NCBI RefSeq assembly: GCF_014042365.1
Contig: NZ_JACEZS010000002.1
Location: forward strand, 186,001 to 250,000
DNA from: Rugamonas fusca
GTDB lineage: Bacteria; Pseudomonadota; Gammaproteobacteria; Burkholderiales; Burkholderiaceae_D
Reading direction: 5' to 3'
Length of the DNA stretch: 64,000 nt
This document shows positions 1 through 8,111 of this stretch, one piece after another. Under the pieces are notes generated by a model that was given only the letters and a program-made list of their open reading frames with translations, searched no databases and had not been told where the DNA came from. Both the position numbers and the translations under genes were made by a program. Position 1 is the stretch's first letter. Each line of letters begins with the position of its first letter.

Positions 1-153
1 CGCCATGCCCAGCAGCAGCGCGAACAGCATCACGGGCGCGCCGTAATGCTCAGACAGGAAACTGGCCGCCGCCGCCACCATGGCGCTGACGATGAAGCCC
101 GGCGCCAGCACGCGCACGCGCGCGTTCAAGCCTGCAAAAAAGGGGGAAATCAC
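1..153 (-). CDS. YeiH-type putative sulfate exporter, N-terminal fragment
   Basis: Only the first 51 codons are in the window; the rest lies beyond the left edge. The start is a GTG that overlaps the TGA of the upstream Rieske gene in a GTGA arrangement, implying translational coupling. The translated N-terminus is hydrophobic and contains SEHYGAPVMLFALLLGMA, which resembles the first membrane segments of the YeiH/UPF0324 family, often annotated as putative sulfate exporters. The family is expected in the inner membrane with about ten helices. Substrate specificity of these proteins is poorly established, so sulfate or sulfite export is a family-level label only. It is the last visible gene of the operon that starts with the MFS gene at 2478. 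Confidence 0.6.
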   Translation of the reverse strand, partial: MISPFFAGLNARVRVLAPGFIVSAMVAAAASFLSEHYGAPVMLFALLLGMA

Positions 154-476
154 GCTGCGCTCTCCTCGCCGGGCAGCGTCAGGTAGACGCCGTCCGCTTC
201 AATTGTGATGGGATAAACCGCCACCTTCATCTCAGGCACGTTAGCCAGGCAACCCGTGCCCAGGTGGAAGCGCAGGCCATGCGCCGGACAGCGTATGTAC
301 ATGCCTTCGAGCTTGCCGCCGGCCAGTGACGCCCCCTGGTGGGGGCAGCCGTCCTCGATGGCGTGGTAAGCACCATCCACATGGAACAGCAGCAGGCAGC
401 GGCCGTCCACGCGCAGGATGGCGCGCCCGCCGTCCGGCGGCAGCTGCTGCGCCGCCAGCGCCATGCGCCGGCTCAT
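150..476 (-). CDS. Rieske [2Fe-2S] ferredoxin-like protein
   Basis: A 108-residue single-domain Rieske protein. The two cluster-binding motifs are visible: C44-P-H46 in GCPHQGAS and C63-P-x-H66 in RCPAHGLRF. There is no signal peptide or membrane helix, so it should be a soluble cytoplasmic electron carrier, similar in size to the ferredoxin components of nitrite reductases (NirD-like) or ring-hydroxylating oxygenases. No oxygenase alpha subunit or reductase is adjacent, so its redox partner is unknown. The ATG overlaps the stop of the DsbA-like gene by four bases (ATGA), and its own stop overlaps the GTG of the exporter gene. Confidence 0.85.
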   Translation of the reverse strand: MSRRMALAAQQLPPDGGRAILRVDGRCLLLFHVDGAYHAIEDGCPHQGASLAGGKLEGMYIRCPAHGLRFHLGTGCLANVPEMKVAVYPITIEADGVYLTLPGEESAA

Positions 477-1135
477 GGCGCCACCGCGTCGGCCGGTTCC
501 AGCGCGGCCAGCATGGCCGCCAGCAGCACTTCGGGCGGCTGCGCGCCGCTCGCCACCAGCTTGCCATTGACGACGTAGTACGGCACGCCGCCATTGCCAT
601 TGCCCACGCCGTCGGCCTGGAACGGCACGGCCGCGCCCAGCATCAGCGGCGCGATGTCGGCCCGCGCCATGCCACAGGCCAGGCCGTGCGTGAGCAGCAC
701 GGCCGGGTCGCCGACGTCCTCGCCGCGCTGGAAGTAGCCGGTCAACAGCCGTTCCAGCAGCGCGTCACGCTGGGCCGCGCTGCCGTTGCGCGCCGCGTGT
801 TGCAGCAGGCGGTGCGCGTCTGCCGTGTTGGGCATGTTGCGGATGCGCTGGTAGTCGATCTGGACCCCGGCGGCAGCTGCCGCCTCGCTGACCTGGGCCT
901 GGCGCCGGCGCACGGCCGTGTCGCCGCCCAGGCGCTGGCGGTAGAACTCCATGAACGGCCAGCCAGCGGCAGGCACGTTGGGCAGCAACTGCACGCCGCG
1001 CCAACGCACATGCACCGCCACCTCGGGCGCGCACGCGCGCAGGCGCGCGATGGCGGCCTGCAGGTTGCGCATGCCGATCAGGCACCATGGGCAGATCACG
1101 TCGAATCCCACTTCGATATGCAGCACGGGCTTCAT
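473..1135 (-). CDS. DsbA-family thioredoxin-fold oxidoreductase (FrnE/HCCA isomerase-like)
   Basis: A 220-residue protein starting MKPVLHIEVGFDVICPWCLIG, with a CPWC motif at residues 15-18, followed by the alpha-helical insertion and C-terminal thioredoxin half typical of the cytoplasmic DsbA/FrnE family. That family also contains 2-hydroxychromene-2-carboxylate isomerases and polyketide-associated oxidoreductases. There is no signal peptide, so a periplasmic disulfide role is unlikely. I chose the start at 1135 because it overlaps the MFS stop as ATGA; an open frame continues upstream but would overlap the MFS gene by hundreds of bases. The C-terminal GVPYYVVNGKLVASGAQPPEVL matches the conserved cis-Pro substrate loop (VPYYVVNG). 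The substrate is unknown. Confidence 0.85.
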   Translation of the reverse strand: MKPVLHIEVGFDVICPWCLIGMRNLQAAIARLRACAPEVAVHVRWRGVQLLPNVPAAGWPFMEFYRQRLGGDTAVRRRQAQVSEAAAAAGVQIDYQRIRNMPNTADAHRLLQHAARNGSAAQRDALLERLLTGYFQRGEDVGDPAVLLTHGLACGMARADIAPLMLGAAVPFQADGVGNGNGGVPYYVVNGKLVASGAQPPEVLLAAMLAALEPADAVAP

Positions 1136-2478
1136 GCCTGCACCTCCATCGCTGCGGCACGCACGCCGTTGGCCGCGGCGGCGGCGCATTGCGCGTCGTG
1201 CGCATAATGGCGGCGCGCGTACCAGAACACGGCGGCCGCCGCGATGCTCAGCAACGGCACCAGCTGGAACGCCGTGGCCAGGCCCAGGTGGTCGGCCAGC
1301 ACGCCCGTCAGGAACGGACCGGGCGCAAGGCCCAGCAGGTTGTTGGCCAGCGTCAGCGTGGCGAACGCCGTACCGTGGATGGAACGGTGCGTGAGGTTGG
1401 CCACCATGGCGCCGGCCGGCCCCGTGGTGCCGGCGGCCAGGAACATGCCGGCACCGATCAGGGCCAGTTGCAAAGCGCCCGGCGCCATGGCGAAGGCCAC
1501 CGACAGCAACAGGCAGCTGCCCAGGCAGTAGGCGATGGCCAGCGTGATCTTGCGCGGCGGCGAATGGCGGCACAGCCGGTCGCTCAGCATCCCGCACAAG
1601 ACCATGCCGGCGCCGCTGGCCAGCACCACGGCCGCCGCGCCGGCGCCGGCGCGGTCGGCGCCCATGGCGTAGTAGCGGTTCATGAAGCTGGGCATCCAGA
1701 CGATGAAGGTGCCGCCCACGAACAGCTGCAAACCGCTGCCCACGTAGGCGGCCCGCACGGAACGGCTGCCGAACAGGCTGCCCAACGGCAGGCGGGCCGG
1801 CTTGCCGTCCGCCCTACCCTGCCCGCGCGCCGCGCCTTGGGCCCCCTGCGCGCCTTGCGGTGCGATGCGACCTTCCTTGACGATAATGGGGTACAGCACG
1901 GCCAGCATCAGCCCGAACAGGGCCATGCCGGCGAACGCCCAGCGCCAGCCCACGTGGGCCGCGATGCCGCCACCGAGCGCCATGCCCAGCACGGAGCCGA
2001 ACATGCCGCCGGCCATGAAGGCGCCCGTCAGCGTGGCCCGCATATGCTTGGGGAACACGGACAGCACGACGGCGATGCCCACGCTGCCATAGGCCGCCTC
2101 GCCCACGCCGACCAGGAAGCGGGCCGCGAACATCTGGCCATAGTCCTGCGCCAGGCCGCAACCGAGCGTGGCCAGGCTCCACAGCACGGCCATCAGGGCC
2201 AGGCTGCGCACCCTGCCCCAGCGGTCGGCCAGCAGCGACAGGGGGAACGTGAGCAAGCCCACCATCAGGGCCACGATGCCGCTCAACAGCCCGAGGCGGG
2301 CGTCGCTCAGCTGCCATTCCACTTTCAACAGGGGGAACACGGCGTTGAGTACCTGGCGCGACATGTAGTCGGAAATCAGCAGGCCAAAGCTCAGCGCGAA
2401 CACGAGCCACGCGTAATAGCGCGGAACGCTGGGATTATCGTCGGCCAGGCCGTCGTCGGAGGGAGTGTGATAAGCCAT
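1132..2478 (-). CDS. MFS transporter
   Basis: A 448-residue major facilitator superfamily permease with about twelve hydrophobic segments. The characteristic loop between helices 2 and 3 is present (residues ADRWGRVRSLALM), as is the central cytoplasmic loop rich in Gly/Arg/Lys around residues 195-225. It resembles the ACS/aromatic-acid and organic-anion branch of MFS carriers. It heads the operon that continues into the DsbA-like, Rieske and YeiH-type genes, each joined by 4-base overlaps. A terminator for the preceding BKACE gene lies just upstream, so this operon probably has its own promoter in the short gap around 2479-2507, but I see no convincing -10/-35 there. Substrate not deducible. 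Confidence 0.85.
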   Translation of the reverse strand: MAYHTPSDDGLADDNPSVPRYYAWLVFALSFGLLISDYMSRQVLNAVFPLLKVEWQLSDARLGLLSGIVALMVGLLTFPLSLLADRWGRVRSLALMAVLWSLATLGCGLAQDYGQMFAARFLVGVGEAAYGSVGIAVVLSVFPKHMRATLTGAFMAGGMFGSVLGMALGGGIAAHVGWRWAFAGMALFGLMLAVLYPIIVKEGRIAPQGAQGAQGAARGQGRADGKPARLPLGSLFGSRSVRAAYVGSGLQLFVGGTFIVWMPSFMNRYYAMGADRAGAGAAAVVLASGAGMVLCGMLSDRLCRHSPPRKITLAIAYCLGSCLLLSVAFAMAPGALQLALIGAGMFLAAGTTGPAGAMVANLTHRSIHGTAFATLTLANNLLGLAPGPFLTGVLADHLGLATAFQLVPLLSIAAAAVFWYARRHYAHDAQCAAAAANGVRAAAMEVQA

Positions 2479-2507
2479 GATCTGCCTTCAATCCGTTTCA
2501 CGAGATG

Positions 2508-2547
2508 AAAAAAAGGCCGGCACTGGTATGCTACACCAGCACCGGCC
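2508..2547 (-). terminator. Rho-independent terminator after the BKACE gene
   Basis: On the minus strand a hairpin with arms at 2515-2527 and 2533-2547 (GGCCGGTGCTGGT pairing back with one two-base mismatch) is followed at once by seven T residues (2514 down to 2508). It starts about 12 bases after the BKACE stop codon and separates that unit from the MFS operon. Confidence 0.8.
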
Positions 2548-2559
2548 CCGGTTGCGGGA

Positions 2560-3612
2560 TCAGGTTCGCAGCGGCACGTTCTTCTGGCCGGGCTGGCGGT
2601 TGGGCGCCATGCCGTTCATGCGCAGCGTCTCCTCGGCATCCTTGTACTGCACGCCGATCTTGTAGATGGCGCGCGCCTCCTGGCCATTGGCCACTTCGCG
2701 GCCCAGTTCACGGGCCACGCGCACGCACTGCTCGATCTGCTGCACGGAGGTCATGCGCTGGCCGTGCTGGCCGATCAGCGTGTCCTCGATGCCGCAACGC
2801 GGGTGGAAGCCCATGGCCATGGACATCATGTTGAACGGCAAGACGTTCTTGAGCAGCGATTCGGCCGTGATGCAGGCGCCTTCCGGTGCGCGGCGGATGA
2901 AGTCCATGAAGTTGAACGGGTTGGGCCCGTCGAAGCCGCCGCCGATGCCGATCCAGGTCAGGTTCAGCGGGCCGCGATAGACGCCACGGCGCACCAGGCG
3001 GTCCAGCGTCTCCAGCGCGTGCATGCCGGTCAGCTGGAAGTGCGGCTGGATGTTGGCTGCCTGCAGGCGGCGCAGGTGTTCCTCGACCCAGGCCGGGCCG
3101 GCCGGCACCGTCATTTCGCTGTAGGCCGCGTGCATCACGGGCGAGGCCAGCGAGGTACCGGCCAGGTACTCGGGGTAGAGCAACTCCATGATGTTCATCT
3201 GGGTGGTGTTGATGGCCACCGTCACCTGGTCCGGTTTGGGATCGAGTTCGGCCAGCATGTGGCGGGTGTCGTCGCTGAGCCACTTGGCGGCCTGGCCGTC
3301 GTCTTCCGGCGCGAACGAGATCGAGCCGCCCACCTGGATGATCATGTCGGGCACGCGGGCGCGCACGCCGGCGATCAGCTCATTGAACTTGGACAGGCGC
3401 TTGGAGCCCTTGCCATCGAGTTCGCGCACGTGCAGGTGCAGCACGGTGGCGCCGGCGTTGTAGCAATCGACGGCCTTCTGGATCTGTTCTTCCATCGTCA
3501 CGGGAACGTCTTCCGGGAAATCCTCCGGCGCCCACTCCGGGCCGTACGGGGCCACGGTGATGACTACTTTGTCCTGGTTCTCGGGGTGCAGGGAATCGTC
3601 GAGAAATTGCAT
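2560..3612 (-). CDS. Beta-keto acid cleavage enzyme (BKACE, DUF849)
   Basis: A 350-residue member of the BKACE family. These enzymes condense a beta-keto acid with acetyl-CoA and split it to acetoacetate plus a new acyl-CoA; the founding member is 3-keto-5-aminohexanoate cleavage enzyme (Kce). The N-terminal VVITVAPYGPEW and the metal-binding HLHVRE (H59, H61) motifs are present, and the length matches the family. The real substrate varies widely between subfamilies (for example dehydrocarnitine or 3-keto-5-aminohexanoate), so only the reaction class is called. It is the last gene of the quinone-oxidoreductase/TauD/BKACE operon; an AGGAG ribosome-binding site lies 6-10 bases before the ATG and a terminator follows. 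Confidence 0.85.
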   Translation of the reverse strand: MQFLDDSLHPENQDKVVITVAPYGPEWAPEDFPEDVPVTMEEQIQKAVDCYNAGATVLHLHVRELDGKGSKRLSKFNELIAGVRARVPDMIIQVGGSISFAPEDDGQAAKWLSDDTRHMLAELDPKPDQVTVAINTTQMNIMELLYPEYLAGTSLASPVMHAAYSEMTVPAGPAWVEEHLRRLQAANIQPHFQLTGMHALETLDRLVRRGVYRGPLNLTWIGIGGGFDGPNPFNFMDFIRRAPEGACITAESLLKNVLPFNMMSMAMGFHPRCGIEDTLIGQHGQRMTSVQQIEQCVRVARELGREVANGQEARAIYKIGVQYKDAEETLRMNGMAPNRQPGQKNVPLRT

Positions 3613-3657
3613 GCTGGTCTCCTAATGAAATGGTGCGGTATTCTTATTGGGTGATGT

Positions 3658-4506
3658 TCAGAACGGGATGTCGCCGATGATGCCGGCGCGCTCCATCTTG
3701 CGGTGGCAGGGCGGATAGTCCATCACGGCGTAATGCTGGGTCGAACGGTTGTCCCAGATGGCCACGCTGTTCGGCTTCCAGCGCCAGCGCACCTGGAACT
3801 CGGGCACATAGGCCTGGCTGATCAGGTAGCTGAGCAGATTGCCCGCGCCCGGATTGGCGTCCTGGCCGAAGCGCACGCGGTCCGGCGTGTGGTAGTTGGT
3901 GATGTGGGTGGTGAACGCGTTCACGAACAGGATCTTCTCACCCGTCTCGGGATGGGTGCGCACCACGGGATGCTCGGCGTCCGGGAACTGCGCCTTGAGC
4001 GCCAGCCGGCGATCGATCGGCATGGCCGCGCCGAAGCTGGCCTCGATGCTGTGGCGCGCGCGCAGGCCTTCGATCTTCTGCTTGACGTCTTCCGGCAAGC
4101 GCTCGTAGGCCAGCGCCATATTGGCCCACATGGTGTCACCGCCGACCGGCGGGCACTCGATGCAGCGCAGCACGGCGCCGAACTGTGGCGCGGCACGCCA
4201 GGTGGTGTCGGCGTGCCAGGCGTTCTCGTAGCGGTCGTTGGGCTGGTCCGGGTTCTTGTAGATGCGCACCAGGCCGGGGTTTTCCGGGTCGCTGCCGGCC
4301 ACGGGATGGTCTTCCAGCTCACCGAAGCGGCGCGCGAAGGCCACGTGTTCGGCGCGGCTGAAGTCCTGGTCGCGCAGGAACAGCACGCGGTGCCTGAGCA
4401 GCAGCGTCCGCAGTTCGGCGAACAGGCCGTCGTCATGGATGGCTTGTTCCAGCCTGATGCCCGACAGCTCGGCGCCAATGGCGCAGGTCAGTTGTTCCAC
4501 TCGCAT
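3658..4506 (-). CDS. TauD/TfdA-family Fe(II)/2-oxoglutarate dioxygenase
   Basis: A 282-residue dioxygenase of the TauD/TfdA family, which hydroxylates an unactivated carbon next to a heteroatom while decarboxylating 2-oxoglutarate. The iron ligands are visible as H98-x-D100 (NAWHADTTW) and H258 (STQHYAV), and R269 matches the 2-oxoglutarate-binding arginine. Family members release sulfite from taurine, glyoxylate from 2,4-D, or hydroxylate betaines, so the substrate here is open. It sits 10 bases after the quinone oxidoreductase gene with a GAGGAG ribosome-binding site, and 45 bases before the BKACE gene, so the three genes are one operon. Confidence 0.9.
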   Translation of the reverse strand: MRVEQLTCAIGAELSGIRLEQAIHDDGLFAELRTLLLRHRVLFLRDQDFSRAEHVAFARRFGELEDHPVAGSDPENPGLVRIYKNPDQPNDRYENAWHADTTWRAAPQFGAVLRCIECPPVGGDTMWANMALAYERLPEDVKQKIEGLRARHSIEASFGAAMPIDRRLALKAQFPDAEHPVVRTHPETGEKILFVNAFTTHITNYHTPDRVRFGQDANPGAGNLLSYLISQAYVPEFQVRWRWKPNSVAIWDNRSTQHYAVMDYPPCHRKMERAGIIGDIPF

Positions 4507-4516
4507 GGCGTACTCC

Positions 4517-5497
4517 TCAGATCACGAAAATGGACGAACCGGTGGTCTTGCGCGATTCCAGGTCGCGGTGCGCCTGGACCGCGTCGGCCAGCGGGTAGTA
4601 CTGGTTGATCTCGATCCTGATGCGGCCGGCGCCCACGTGGTCGAACAGTTCGCCCGCCAGTTCGGCCTTCTCGGCCGGGTCGGCGATGTAGTCGGCCAGC
4701 GCGGGACGGGTCAGGAACAGCGAGCCTTTCATGGCCAGCAGCACCGGATCGAACGGCGGGATCGGGCCGGAGGCCGTGCCCACACACACCATCAGGCCGC
4801 GCTTGCGCAACGAATCGAGCGAAGACATGAAGGTGTTCTTGCCCACGCTGTCGAACACCACGTCCACGCCGCGGCCGTTGGTGATCTCGCGCACGCGCCT
4901 GGCCACGTCCTCGTTGCTGTAGTTGATCACGTGGTCGCAGCCGTGCATGATCGCCATCTCGGCCTTGGCGGCCGTGGACACGGTGCCGATCACGGTCAGG
5001 CCCAGCAGCTTGGCCCATTGCGACACGATCAGGCCCACGCCACCGGCGGCCGCGTGCAGCAGCACCGTGTCGCCGGCCTTGAAGTCGTGGATGCAGCGCA
5101 TCAGGTAGGCCGACGTCAGGCCGCGCATGGTCATGGCGGCCGCCGTCTCGAAGGCGATGGTTTCGGGCAGCTTGATCAGCGGCGCGGCCGAGATCACGCG
5201 CTCGGTGCTGTAGGCGCCCAGGGTGTTGAGGAAGCCCGTGTAGGTCACGCGGTCGCCCAGCGCCAGGCCCGTCACGCCCTCGCCCAGCGCCACCACCACG
5301 CCGGCCGCTTCCACGCCGATGCCATTGGGCAGCGGGACCGGGTAGGTGCCGTTGCGGAAGTAGGTGTCGGCGTAGTTCAGGCCCACCGCCACATGGCGCA
5401 CGCGCACTTCACCGGGACCCGGCAGGCCCACTTCCACATCGTCCAGGTACAGTACTTCCGGCCCGCCGGTCGCATTGAAACGCACTGCTTTTGCCAT
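4517..5497 (-). CDS. NADPH:quinone oxidoreductase (zinc-free MDR family)
   Basis: A 326-residue medium-chain dehydrogenase/reductase of the quinone reductase (QOR) type, starting MAKAVRFNATGGPEVL. The GroES-like N-terminal domain carries the GLNYADTYFRNGTYP motif, and the nucleotide-binding fold shows AAAGGVGLIVSQWAKLLG. The zinc-ligand Cys/His set of alcohol dehydrogenases is absent. I chose the ATG at 5497 because a TGAGGAG ribosome-binding site precedes it; the frame stays open further upstream but lacks homology there. It is the first gene of the QOR-TauD-BKACE operon and probably supplies a reduction or detoxification step. Confidence 0.88.
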   Translation of the reverse strand: MAKAVRFNATGGPEVLYLDDVEVGLPGPGEVRVRHVAVGLNYADTYFRNGTYPVPLPNGIGVEAAGVVVALGEGVTGLALGDRVTYTGFLNTLGAYSTERVISAAPLIKLPETIAFETAAAMTMRGLTSAYLMRCIHDFKAGDTVLLHAAAGGVGLIVSQWAKLLGLTVIGTVSTAAKAEMAIMHGCDHVINYSNEDVARRVREITNGRGVDVVFDSVGKNTFMSSLDSLRKRGLMVCVGTASGPIPPFDPVLLAMKGSLFLTRPALADYIADPAEKAELAGELFDHVGAGRIRIEINQYYPLADAVQAHRDLESRKTTGSSIFVI

Positions 5498-5569
5498 GTT
5501 CTTCTCCTCAGGTTTGTTGTTGCGCCGACGCGTGGCGCCAGCCGGTGCTGCCTTGCTTACTGTGATTTC

Positions 5570-5634
5570 AGTATAGTCGGGGCAAAGTGCCCCAACCATG
5601 CATAGGGCGACAGTGACTTTTCATTTGGCGACAG
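5570..5634 (-). promoter_or_regulatory. Probable promoter and activator repeats of the QOR-TauD-BKACE operon
   Basis: On the minus strand a TATACT -10 hexamer lies at 5575-5570. A GGGGCA-CTT-TGCCCC hairpin covers the spacer. Two copies of the 8-mer GGCGACAG (plus-strand sense) lie at 5606-5613 and 5627-5634, spaced exactly 21 bases, two helical turns, upstream of the -35 area. The distal copy overlaps the end of the hydrolase gene. The arrangement looks like activator half-sites, but the regulator is not in the window. Confidence 0.45.
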
Positions 5635-6199
5635 AGGCCGCTAAAACTTGCACCTGCGCGATCAGCGCCTCGGCCCGTGGCCACGGGCCATAGCCGGCGG
5701 CCGGATTCATGTGGCCGACGGCGCCCAGTTCCACCACCTGGCTGCCCCAGTCGGCTGCCATGCGGTGCACGGCTTCCAGCGTGGCCAGGTGGTCGTTGCT
5801 GCTGGCGGCCACGATGCTGGGGAACGGTAGCCGGGTGCGCGGCAGCGGCGACCAGCCGTGTTCGCGCAGCGTGTCCGGCTGCGGGTAGTTGGCCGGCCAG
5901 CTGGCCTCCAAGTCCGGCGGCGTGACCAGCAGCGCGCCCAAAATGGGACGCTTGTGGCGGGCCGCCCAGTGGGCCACCATCAGCACGCCGGCGCTGTGGG
6001 CCACCAGGATCACGGGGCCGGCGATGTCGGCCAGGGCCCGGTCGATGGCGTCCACGCGGGCCGCACAGCTCAGGCCATTTTCGGTCAGCGGCGGCACGGA
6101 GCGCGCGCCGGGCGTACCTGCCTGGAGCAAGGTTTGCCAGTGTTCGGGCACGTGGTCGCGCAGGCCGGGCACGATCAGCAAGGTTGGTCTGGTTGTCAT
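5621..6199 (-). CDS. RBBP9/YdeN-family serine alpha/beta hydrolase
   Basis: A 192-residue cytoplasmic hydrolase of the RBBP9/YdeN (DUF1749-like, PF06821) type. The N-terminal LLIVPGLRDHVPEHWQ and the nucleophile elbow VAHSAGVLM (Ser near residue 70) are typical; the C-terminal VGHMNPAAGYGPWP carries the catalytic histidine. Length matches the family, which is small and lidless and acts on short esters or has unknown substrates. A GGAGAAA ribosome-binding site precedes the ATG. The gene follows the CoA ligase gene by 24 bases and probably shares its transcript. Confidence 0.85.
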   Translation of the reverse strand: MTTRPTLLIVPGLRDHVPEHWQTLLQAGTPGARSVPPLTENGLSCAARVDAIDRALADIAGPVILVAHSAGVLMVAHWAARHKRPILGALLVTPPDLEASWPANYPQPDTLREHGWSPLPRTRLPFPSIVAASSNDHLATLEAVHRMAADWGSQVVELGAVGHMNPAAGYGPWPRAEALIAQVQVLAASVAK

Positions 6200-6223
6200 G
6201 ATTTTCTCCAGCAGGTGATGGTT

Positions 6224-7864
6224 TCAGTTCTGGCCCGGCAGGCGGTAGTCGCGGAACATCTCGCGCAGCTTCATCTTCTGCAGCTTGCCCGTGGCCGTAT
6301 GCGGCAACTCCTCGACGAACACCACGTCGTCCGGGCGCCACCACTTGGCCACCCGGCGCTCCAGGTGCGACAGCAGCTCGTCGCGCGTGACCGCGCGGCC
6401 GGCCTTGCGCACGGCCACCAGCAGCGGGCGTTCCTGCCAGGTGGGATGGGCGATGCCGATCACGGCCGCCTCGGCCACGTCCGGGTGGTCCATGGCCGCG
6501 TTTTCCAGGTCGATCGACGAGATCCACTCGCCGCCGGACTTGATCACGTCCTTGGCGCGGTCCGTGATCAGCATGTAGCCATCGGGGTCGATGGTGGCCA
6601 CGTCGCCCGTGTCGAAATAGCCCTCGGCGTCGAGCACCTGGCCGCCTTCGCCGCCGAAGTAGCCGCTGGCGATCCACGGGCCGCGCACTTTCAGGTGGCC
6701 GAACGCCACGCCATCGTGCGGCAGCGCTTTGCCGTCGTCGTCCGTGATCTTCAGCGTCACGCCGAATACGGCCCTGCCCTGCTTCATCTGCAGCTTGTGG
6801 CGCTCGGCGGCCGGCAGTGCGGCGTGCTTGGGCAGCAGCTTGCACACGGTGCCCAGCGGCGACATCTCCGTCATGCCCCAGGCGTGGATCACGGTGGCGC
6901 CGAAGCGGTTCTCGAACTGCTCGATCATCGACAGCGGCGCCGCCGCGCCGCCGATCACGCAGCGCGTCATGCACAGTTCCGCGCGCGGGTCCAGCTGCTG
7001 CGTCTCCACGTGGCGGAACAGCATCAGCCACACGGTGGGCACGCCCAGCGACAGCGTCACGCGCTCGTCGCGCATCAGCTCATAGATGCTCTTGCCGTCC
7101 ATCTGCGGGCCGGGCAGCACCAGCTTGGCGCCGCACAGCGCGCCCGCATACGGCATGCCCCACGCGTTCACATGGAACATGGGCACCACCACCAGCGCCG
7201 AGTCGGCGGCCGACACGGCCAGGCCGTCCGTGCTGCACACGGCCATCGCGTGCAGCACCGTCGAGCGGTGCGAATACAGCACGCCCTTAGGGTGGCCCGT
7301 GGTGCCGGAGGTGTAGCACAGGGTGGCGGCGCTGTTTTCGTCGAACTCGGGCCAGGCGTATTGCTCGCTCTCGCCGGCGATCAGCTCTTCGTAGCACAGC
7401 AGGTTGGGGATGTTCGCGTCCGGCATGTGGGCACGGTCCGTCATGGCGATGAAGCCCTTCACGCCCGGCATGGTGGGCGCCAGTTGCTCGATCAGGGCGG
7501 CGAAGCCGATATCGAAGAACAGGTACTGGTCCTGCGCATGGTTGGCGATGTAGGTGATCTGCTCGGCGAACAGGCGCGGATTGATGGTGTGCAGCACGGC
7601 GCCCATGCCGGAGACGGCGTAGTACAGCTCCATGTGGCGGTAGCCGTTCCAGGCCAGCGTGGCCACCCGTTCGCCGGGCTGCACGCCGAGGCGGGTCAGC
7701 GCGTTGGCCATCTGGCGCGAACGCCGCGCCACGGAGCCGTAGGTGCTGCGCTGCAGCGGCCCCTCGCTGGAGCGCGAGACGACCTCGCGTTCGGGGTGGT
7801 TGAGACAGGCGTGTTCGATCAGCGAAGACACCAGCAACGATTGATGTTGCATCAGGCCTAGCAT
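6224..7864 (-). CDS. Long/medium-chain fatty acid-CoA ligase (AMP-dependent synthetase)
   Basis: A 546-residue ANL-superfamily adenylating enzyme expected to activate a carboxylic acid to its CoA thioester via an acyl-AMP. The P-loop-like motif [17 protein letters not shown], the A5-type [10 protein letters not shown], the [23 protein letters not shown] hinge region and the C-terminal catalytic lysine in [10 protein letters not shown] are all present. It is closest in layout to FadD3/AlkK-like medium- and long-chain acyl-CoA ligases. The start follows an AAGGAG ribosome-binding site. It lies directly downstream of the DUF1302/DUF1329/YCF48/RND genes, suggesting that it traps the imported hydrophobic acid as a CoA ester. 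Confidence 0.88.
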   Translation of the reverse strand: MLGLMQHQSLLVSSLIEHACLNHPEREVVSRSSEGPLQRSTYGSVARRSRQMANALTRLGVQPGERVATLAWNGYRHMELYYAVSGMGAVLHTINPRLFAEQITYIANHAQDQYLFFDIGFAALIEQLAPTMPGVKGFIAMTDRAHMPDANIPNLLCYEELIAGESEQYAWPEFDENSAATLCYTSGTTGHPKGVLYSHRSTVLHAMAVCSTDGLAVSAADSALVVVPMFHVNAWGMPYAGALCGAKLVLPGPQMDGKSIYELMRDERVTLSLGVPTVWLMLFRHVETQQLDPRAELCMTRCVIGGAAAPLSMIEQFENRFGATVIHAWGMTEMSPLGTVCKLLPKHAALPAAERHKLQMKQGRAVFGVTLKITDDDGKALPHDGVAFGHLKVRGPWIASGYFGGEGGQVLDAEGYFDTGDVATIDPDGYMLITDRAKDVIKSGGEWISSIDLENAAMDHPDVAEAAVIGIAHPTWQERPLLVAVRKAGRAVTRDELLSHLERRVAKWWRPDDVVFVEELPHTATGKLQKMKLREMFRDYRLPGQN

Positions 7865-7880
7865 TGCAGACTCCTTGGGT

Positions 7881-8111
7881 TTATTTGACTGAATTCTGTG
7901 TGGCGGCAGCGGGCCTCGATGGCAGCAGATACTGGCGCACCGTGGCCGGGAACCAGCGCCCGCCCATGCGTCCGCGCAGGCCGCGGCGGTTCATGGCGGC
8001 GGCGATGGCGCCGAACGAGGCGCCCGCCGCCCGCAGCCGCCGCAGCTCGGCCACCAGGGCCGGCTCCGGCGGCGCGCTCATGCCGCAATGGGATGAGGTA
8101 TCAGGCGGCAT
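7881..8111 (-). CDS. Small protein resembling the recombinase helical domain
   Basis: A 76-residue basic protein. Its centre (residues about 20-60) matches the pattern seen after the catalytic domain of large serine recombinases: helical LRRLRAAG, then [20 protein letters not shown] and TVRQYL. No catalytic recombinase domain is present, so it is at best a stand-alone DNA-binding or helical module; it is not called a recombinase. Its ATG overlaps the RND stop (TAATG), which implies translational coupling, and AAGG sits five bases upstream. An alternative start is the ATG at 8081. The function is unknown. Confidence 0.55.
   Translation of the reverse strand: MPPDTSSHCGMSAPPEPALVAELRRLRAAGASFGAIAAAMNRRGLRGRMGGRWFPATVRQYLLPSRPAAATQNSVK

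Noticed and set aside
7881-8111. Remnant of a transposon or integrase
   Set aside because: The frame is intact and translationally coupled to its neighbour, with no inverted repeats, catalytic domain or target duplication.
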